Assembly (NCBI GenBank): GCA_034437555.1
Contig: DAOTTQ010000030.1
Location: 84,099-148,098, forward strand
Length of the DNA: 64,000 bases
Source: JANWYT01 sp034437555
GTDB lineage: Bacteria; Chloroflexota; Anaerolineae; Aggregatilineales; Phototrophicaceae
Reading direction: 5' to 3'
The stretch's first letter is position 1. Each line of letters begins with the position of its first letter. Of this stretch, positions 59,380-64,000 are shown piece by piece. The notes under the pieces were generated by a model. It had not been told where the DNA came from, ran no database searches, and was given only the letters and a program-made list of their open reading frames with translations. A program made the position numbers and the translations under genes.

Positions 59380-59688
59380 CTACCCTCTTAGCACATCGGC
59401 TTCTTCTGGAATGACAGAACGCCGATTTCGATAAATAGAGATGATAATCGCCAAGCCTACAGCGGCTTCGGCAGCAGCAATCACAAAAATAAACGCCGCA
59501 AACACAAAACCGTTGACACTTTCGGGCGCAATAAACCGCCAAAACGCCACCAAGTTAATGACAGCGGCGTTTAGCATCAGTTCCACGCTCATCAAAACGG
59601 CAATCCCGTTTCGGCGTGACAACACACCAAACACCCCCATTGCAAAGAGGGCAGCAGCCACCACCAAGTACATCCATAAAGGTGCCAT
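59380..59688 (-). CDS. nuoK: NADH-quinone oxidoreductase subunit K
   Basis: 102 residues from the ATG at 59688, since AGGGGG lies 6 bases upstream; a longer reading from 59742 would overlap nuoJ. Three helices with FGVLSRRNGIAVLMSVELMLNAAVINLVAF (split), carrying the conserved Glu of helix 2, and FVIAAAEAAVGLAIIISIYR with the second Glu. Links the proton path between NuoJ and NuoN. Confidence 0.95.
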   Translation of the reverse strand: MAPLWMYLVVAAALFAMGVFGVLSRRNGIAVLMSVELMLNAAVINLVAFWRFIAPESVNGFVFAAFIFVIAAAEAAVGLAIIISIYRNRRSVIPEEADVLRG

Positions 59689-59698
59689 CGTCATCCCC

Positions 59699-60220
59699 CT
59701 ACGCTTCTTGGTCGGTATCACGGGCGATAACAATTGCACCAACCATCGCCGCAGTCAATAAAAGTGATGCCAATTCAAAGGGAATCACAAAGCCATTGCC
59801 ACTGACAAATGCCTTGCCTACGTCTATGGTGCGAATGACGGCATCGCTAACGGGGGGTTGTGGGTCTACACCCCAAACAGGGTATATCACAAACACTGCC
59901 AGCGCAATAAACGTGGCAATTGCCCCCAATAAGCTAGGAACAACCCTAAAGTAACGGTGGCGCACATTCGTTAGTCCGCGCGTCAGCATAACGGCAAACG
60001 TGAACAAAACGGCAATTGCGCCAATGTACACCAAAATTTGGACAGCAGCCAAGAAGGGCGCACTAAGCGTCAAAAACAAGCCCGCCACACCAAAAAGGCT
60101 CGCCATCAGCCAAATGGTGCCTCTAAACAGATTTTTATTTGTTACAACGCCGTATGCTCCGACCAATGAAATGGCACTGAACACAAAGAAGGCAATCGTA
60201 ACCGCGTTAAATTCTAGCAT
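59699..60220 (-). CDS. nuoJ: NADH-quinone oxidoreductase subunit J
   Basis: 173 residues, five helices. VLVYIGAIAVLFTFAVML includes the pi-bulge helix 3 typical of NuoJ, and FELASLLLTAAMVGAIVIARD ends the protein. AAAGGGAG lies 5-8 bases before the ATG. It is the redox-to-proton coupling hinge of complex I. Follows nuoH by 18 bp; no nuoI (ferredoxin subunit) lies between them as it does in the classic operon. Confidence 0.95.
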   Translation of the reverse strand: MLEFNAVTIAFFVFSAISLVGAYGVVTNKNLFRGTIWLMASLFGVAGLFLTLSAPFLAAVQILVYIGAIAVLFTFAVMLTRGLTNVRHRYFRVVPSLLGAIATFIALAVFVIYPVWGVDPQPPVSDAVIRTIDVGKAFVSGNGFVIPFELASLLLTAAMVGAIVIARDTDQEA

Positions 60221-60238
60221 CTTCTCCCTTTCTGTGTG

Positions 60239-61459
60239 TTAGTCGCCGACGGCAACCGAAGCAAAGCGCGCAGAATCTGCAAGCCGTTGGTCACGCCCTA
60301 GCCTGCGCCAGCGGTCTAAAATGGGCGCAATCATGAGCGAGTTCACAAATAAAAGCGCAATCGTCAGGGGTAACATTTCTATAAAGTTTGCGCCTGCAAG
60401 CTGGATATTGCCGAGTTCATCTAAAGGTACTAAGCCCGCTTGTTTCATAATCATCACCACCAACGCCGTTAAAAGCAGGTTGAGGATGCTAATTGGCACA
60501 AGGAAGAACCAGTTAAAGCTCATCACTACGTCAATGCGTAGGCGAGCAACGGTGTTTCTTAGCCATAGCGAGATGAGATAGAACAACGAGGCTTTAATGC
60601 CTATCCACACAAAGGCAATCAACGGGGCTTCCCAGAAGGGTCCATACCAGCCACCCAAAAACAAAATTGCCAGCAGAACGCTATTGGTAAACACATGCAA
60701 AAATTCGGCTGCAAAGAACATGCCAAACTTCATGCCGGAGTATTCAATATTGAAGCCTGCTACCAATTCGCTTTCCGCTTCAATAAGGTCAAAGGGAGCG
60801 CGTCCTGTTTCGGCTTGGCTAGACAGGAAAAACAGCACCGTAGCCAAAGGCGCAAGGAACACAAACCACATGCCTCCTTGGGCATTCACAATGTCCACCA
60901 GGCTCATACTGCCCGCCAAAAGCACAGGAATCATCAGTGCAAATACCAATGGGATTTCGTAGCTTACCAGCAACGCCACCACACGGAACGCACCCAACAA
61001 GGCGTATTTATTGTTACTCGCCCAGCCTGCTGTCATAATGGCAAGCGTGCCAAGACTGGCAACCGCCACAAAGTACATCACACCAATCTCTAAATTTGCG
61101 CCGTAGTGATAAGGCGTAAACGGTATCACCGCCCAAATAAGTACCACCGAAGCAAACGACACAATCGGCGCGGCATTATACAGTAGGCGGTCGGCTGACG
61201 CTGGCGTAATGTCTTCTTTTACCAATAGCTTAAGGAGGTCGGCAAACGTTTGTAGCAAGCCAAAAGGTCCCACACGATTGGGCCCAATGCGGTCTTGGAT
61301 ACGCGCCGCAACCTTGCGCTCTACCCAAATGAGAAAAATAACCGTTACCAGTGGCACACCACTGACTAAAATTACCCCCACAAACAACGATAAAAACTGG
61401 GCAAGCCCAGCATCCATGCCGCCGTTTGCAAGTGCTTCACATAACCCTGAACAATTCAT
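60239..61459 (-). CDS. nuoH: NADH-quinone oxidoreductase subunit H
   Basis: 406 residues, about 8 helices. Quinone-site and core motifs: WVERKVAARIQDRIGPNRVGPFGLLQTFAD (split), AETGRAPFDLIEAESELVAGFNIEYSGMKF (split) and RLRIDVVMSFNWFFLVP. It forms the quinone chamber with NuoB and NuoD, which are not encoded nearby. GGGGAG lies 11 bases before the ATG. A short extracytoplasmic N-terminus (NCSGLCEALANGGMD) carries two Cys. Confidence 0.96.
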   Translation of the reverse strand: MNCSGLCEALANGGMDAGLAQFLSLFVGVILVSGVPLVTVIFLIWVERKVAARIQDRIGPNRVGPFGLLQTFADLLKLLVKEDITPASADRLLYNAAPIVSFASVVLIWAVIPFTPYHYGANLEIGVMYFVAVASLGTLAIMTAGWASNNKYALLGAFRVVALLVSYEIPLVFALMIPVLLAGSMSLVDIVNAQGGMWFVFLAPLATVLFFLSSQAETGRAPFDLIEAESELVAGFNIEYSGMKFGMFFAAEFLHVFTNSVLLAILFLGGWYGPFWEAPLIAFVWIGIKASLFYLISLWLRNTVARLRIDVVMSFNWFFLVPISILNLLLTALVVMIMKQAGLVPLDELGNIQLAGANFIEMLPLTIALLFVNSLMIAPILDRWRRLGRDQRLADSARFASVAVGD

Positions 61460-61487
61460 TATTTATATTCTCCCCGTAGCGTGAGGT

Positions 61488-61850
61488 TTAGTTCCAAGCC
61501 AGAACATCTTTACGCCAAGCGTAAACGAGCGCATCTGCCAACAAGAAGATGAACAAGAAGCCTGCCCCGAATGCGAAAAAGTCGAGCTGGTGATAGGCTA
61601 ATGCCCAAGGGAATAGGAACACGACTTCCACATCAAACACCAAAAAGACTAGCCCATAAAGATAATATTGCACTCTAAATTGCACCCAAGTATCGCCAAT
61701 GGTTTCTACACCGCATTCATACGTTTGGCTTTTTAGCACATTCGGTTTATGCGGACGAAACACTTTTGCAATCAAAATTGGTAACATTGGAAAGATAGGC
61801 GCGAGTATGGCGAAAACACCGATAAATGCCCATTCGTTTAATACACTCAT
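61488..61850 (-). CDS. nuoA: NADH-quinone oxidoreductase subunit A
   Basis: 120 residues, three helices. KSQTYECGVETIGDTWVQFRVQYYLYGLVFLVFDVEVVFLFPWA (split over residues 40-84) is the NuoA hallmark, including the functionally important Cys loop. First gene of the operon; GGGAG lies 10-14 bases before the ATG. In most genomes nuoB, C and D come next, but here nuoH follows. The 258 bp upstream hold its leader and promoter with no gene seen. Confidence 0.96.
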   Translation of the reverse strand: MSVLNEWAFIGVFAILAPIFPMLPILIAKVFRPHKPNVLKSQTYECGVETIGDTWVQFRVQYYLYGLVFLVFDVEVVFLFPWALAYHQLDFFAFGAGFLFIFLLADALVYAWRKDVLAWN

Positions 61851-62108
61851 GGAGCGTCCACTCCCTGCTCATAGCGGATGATTGAACAATACGTTTCTAA
61901 CTTGCACTATTTCTCACAAATGCCAAGCATTTTAACATTTTGCTTTTCATGGCGCAATTGCTTAGATAAAATAACCTGGCACGATTTGGGATTTTAGCAC
62001 ACACCGCACAAATCACAAAATGTTTCCCTACGCAAATGACCACTTTCTCTTATCATTAGCTCAAAATAGTGACATCACACGCCCACACATCATCAAAGGA
62101 CACCGCCC

Positions 62109-63131
62109 ATGCAAGCCATCATCACCCCCACCGCCCCAGAATGGGATGCTTTTGTTATGTCGCATCCGCGCGCCCACGCTTTACAACTTAGCGCATGGGG
62201 AGAGCTAAAGAGCGCGTACGGCTGGCGTGATGAGCGCATAGCCCTTACCGAAAATGGGCGCATTGTGGGCGGCGCGCAAGTGCTGTATAAGCCATTGCCC
62301 TTTAAGCTGGGGGCGTTGGCGTATGTGCCGTTTGGCGGTTATGTGAGCCACAATAGCCAATGGGGCGCGTTATGGGGTGCCATTAAGCAAGCCTCTAAGA
62401 AGCGTCACGTCGCTCTCTTAAAATGGGAAGCCGGCTTCTATATGAAGGACGCACGCCCACCGCTTGCCGAGTGGGGCTTTTTGCCTAGCCCCCAAACCGT
62501 TCAGCCACCGCGCACCGTCCTCATAGACATTGCATCGGATGATGAAGCCATCTTGGCACGCATGAACCAAGGCACACGGCGAAAGGTACGCCAATCCTTA
62601 AAAAATGACATCCAATACACCCACGCCACGCCCGACGACGTAAAGAAGTTTACGGGCATGATGACGCACACCGGCGAGCGCAACGACTTTGGCGTACACG
62701 AAGCCTCTTACTATGAGATGGCGTATCGCCTCTTTGTGCCACAGCACGCCTCGCTTATTCTTGCCGAACATGAGGGTGATGTATTGGCAGGGGTTTTTGT
62801 GTTTGCGGTGGGCAATACCGCATGGTATGTGTATGGCGCGTCATCCAGCACCAAGCGTAACCTGATGGCGAGCTATGGGGTACAATGGCACGCCATCCAA
62901 TGGGCAAAGGCGAGGGGCTGTACCACTTATGACCTGTGGGGCATCCCTGATGAGGATGAAAGCACGCTAGAAGCCCAGTTTGAAACGCGCAATGATGGCT
63001 TATGGGGCGTGTATGGGTTTAAGCGCGGATGGGGTGGCACTGTGGCGCGGTCTTTGGGCGCATGGGACTTACCGTATAATCAGCTGCTTTATGCACTTTA
63101 TCGTTGGCGTTTGAAAGGTGTTACAGAATAA
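62109..63131 (+). CDS. FemAB-family peptidyl/aminoacyl transferase
   Basis: 340 residues. Two GNAT-like domains: QLSAWGELKSAYGWRDERIAL and GALAYVPFGGYVS in the first, RKVRQSLKNDIQY and GVFVFAVGNTAWYVYGASS with TYDLWGIPDEDE in the second; the last is the FemX/FemAB substrate signature. These enzymes use aminoacyl-tRNA to attach an amino acid to the lipid II stem, building the peptidoglycan cross-bridge. AAAGGACACC before the ATG. The stop overlaps the next start (TAATG). Confidence 0.9.
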   Translation: MQAIITPTAPEWDAFVMSHPRAHALQLSAWGELKSAYGWRDERIALTENGRIVGGAQVLYKPLPFKLGALAYVPFGGYVSHNSQWGALWGAIKQASKKRHVALLKWEAGFYMKDARPPLAEWGFLPSPQTVQPPRTVLIDIASDDEAILARMNQGTRRKVRQSLKNDIQYTHATPDDVKKFTGMMTHTGERNDFGVHEASYYEMAYRLFVPQHASLILAEHEGDVLAGVFVFAVGNTAWYVYGASSSTKRNLMASYGVQWHAIQWAKARGCTTYDLWGIPDEDESTLEAQFETRNDGLWGVYGFKRGWGGTVARSLGAWDLPYNQLLYALYRWRLKGVTE

Positions 63132-63754
63132 TGCAGAAAAGGGTCTTAAAGTTTGCCCTCTTTGGGCTAGTAATTTGGACGCTCTTTGCTATTGGGCTTG
63201 GGGTGTTTGTTCACTTTCATGGCATAAATGACGAAGCCTCTTCGGCGGACGTGATTATTGTCTTAGGGGCGGGCGTAACACGCAATGGCAACGCGGGGTT
63301 TGCGCTGTCTCGGCGTGCCTTACAAGCGGTGGCGCTTTATAACGCAGGACACGCCAAAAACATCTTGTGTAGTGGGGGGCAACCACCCAACCGCCCCAAT
63401 AGCGAGGCGTATGCGTGCCAACAATTCTTAATGGCACAGGGCATCCCAGAAAACGCCATTGTGCTAGAAAGTCGTAGTCGTAGCACAGAAGAAAACGCCG
63501 TTTACTCTAGTGAAATTATGCGTGAAAGAGGCTGGCAAACGGCACTCGTCACCACCGATTCGTTTCATATTTTCCGCGCACGCTGGATTTTTGCCCAAGT
63601 AGGCATTGAAGCACGCTTTAGCCCCGTCCCCACCCACCGCGTAAACGGCTGGAATGTGTATTTTGTCTCGCTTACCCGTGAAGTGGTCGCGCTACATTGG
63701 CAAGCCTTCAAAACCTTCTTTAACCTGCCCATCACGTATGTGCCGTTTATTTAA
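63131..63754 (+). CDS. YdcF-family (DUF218) envelope protein
   Basis: 207 residues from the ATG at 63131, coupled to femAB; an in-frame start 27 bases earlier is less likely. One N-terminal transmembrane helix (KFALFGLVIWTLFAIGLGVFV), then the DUF218 core: VIIVLGAGVTRNGNAGFALSRR, ILCSGGQPPNR, ENAIVLESRSRSTEENAVYS and ALVTTDSFHIFRAR. ElyC/SanA/YdcF relatives act in envelope glycan homeostasis, which suits the FemAB neighbour. Confidence 0.85.
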   Translation: MQKRVLKFALFGLVIWTLFAIGLGVFVHFHGINDEASSADVIIVLGAGVTRNGNAGFALSRRALQAVALYNAGHAKNILCSGGQPPNRPNSEAYACQQFLMAQGIPENAIVLESRSRSTEENAVYSSEIMRERGWQTALVTTDSFHIFRARWIFAQVGIEARFSPVPTHRVNGWNVYFVSLTREVVALHWQAFKTFFNLPITYVPFI

Positions 63755-63757
63755 GTG

Positions 63758-63766
63758 TGCTATAAT
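63758..63766 (+). promoter_or_regulatory. Extended -10 promoter of the last gene
   Basis: TGCTATAAT (TGC plus perfect hexamer), 41 bases before the GTG start of the truncated gene. Confidence 0.5.
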
Positions 63767-63806
63767 TCAGCGTTAAAGTGAATTTCTTCTTGGGAGAAAG
63801 CGTATT

Positions 63807-64000
63807 GTGGCGAAATTAAAAGACGTTCAAAAAGCCATTCATTTTAAGGATGCTTTCCAAGAATATAGACGTTTTATCAGTTCAGATTCAACCAAGATAG
63901 AAGACCGCTTATTGCTTTTTTACGCTGTAGAATGTGGGTTAAAGTATTTAGCAATGAGGGATTCGGGTGCGCCTTTCTACAATAAACTAAAATTAGAAGA
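63807..64000 (+). CDS. Unidentified protein (3' partial)
   Basis: Only 64 codons are visible before the window ends, from a GTG at 63807 preceded by GGGAGA. The visible part (KLKDVQKAIHFKDAFQEYRRF, then IEDRLLLFYAVECGLKYLAM) is helical. The LLLFYAVECGLKYLAM segment resembles helix pairs of HEPN-like or abortive-infection proteins, but too little is present to assign a family. It has its own extended -10 promoter. Confidence 0.65.
   Translation, partial: MAKLKDVQKAIHFKDAFQEYRRFISSDSTKIEDRLLLFYAVECGLKYLAMRDSGAPFYNKLKLE

Noticed and set aside
63104..63130. Upstream in-frame extension of the YdcF gene
   Set aside because: It would overlap femAB by 28 bp and has no binding site; the TAATG overlap at 63131 is more natural.

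Overview
The window is one contiguous, gene-dense bacterial chromosome segment of roughly 50% GC. It has no rRNA, no recognisable tRNA, no CRISPR array and no insertion sequence. Gene content points to a Chloroflexota bacterium, most likely near the Anaerolineae: a LysM/Thr-Pro-rich secreted hydrolase, a FemAB peptidyltransferase, an archaeal-type ProRS, the split nuo and atp operons and hrcA-grpE-dnaK-dnaJ-prmA. This placement is inference from gene content, not from a marker phylogeny.

Layout. 0-8.4 kb: a 5'-truncated LysM glycosidase, an rsgA-WD40 lipoprotein pair, a TetR regulator divergent from a metallo-beta-lactamase-fold hydrolase, a DUF4230 membrane protein, a GT1 glycosyltransferase and a toxin-antitoxin pair whose PIN toxin carries a frameshift. 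8.4-15 kb: an acyl-CoA/propionyl-CoA group (a DinB-methylmalonyl-CoA epimerase fusion, acyl-CoA dehydrogenase, MDR oxidoreductase, CYTH protein and methylmalonyl-CoA mutase catalytic subunit). 15-17.4 kb: a type II restriction-modification pair whose nuclease is split by a -1 frameshift at an A8 run. 17.4-28 kb: queG, trxA, the heat-shock operon, two methyltransferases, an MFS carrier and ubiE/menG. 28-38 kb (minus strand): infA, rpsU, two S1-domain proteins, a PRTase, methyltransferases and the rpsO-pnp unit with a large structured leader. 38-48.7 kb (minus): a double-NYN protein, proS, a MazG-like protein, envelope glycosyltransferases, murE and a small HNH endonuclease pair.

48.8-61.9 kb (minus) holds two bioenergetic operons back to back, separated by a terminator. 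The nuo operon encodes only the membrane arm of complex I (A, H, J, K, L, two M, N). The atp operon encodes only F0 (AtpI/Z-like, a, c and a b-delta fusion). Peripheral-arm and F1 genes must lie elsewhere. The a subunit is about twice the usual length because of a large extracytoplasmic insertion containing a LysM-like motif; this is the most unusual protein architecture in the window. The segment ends with FemAB, a YdcF-family protein and an unidentified gene cut by the window edge.

Many starts are supported by purine-rich Shine-Dalgarno sequences. TTG and GTG starts occur (rsgA, the CYTH gene, nuoN). Several promoters have an extended -10 (TGnTATAAT) with a poor -35 box. Rho-independent terminators follow most operons. 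No search could be run; family assignments rest on motifs and length.
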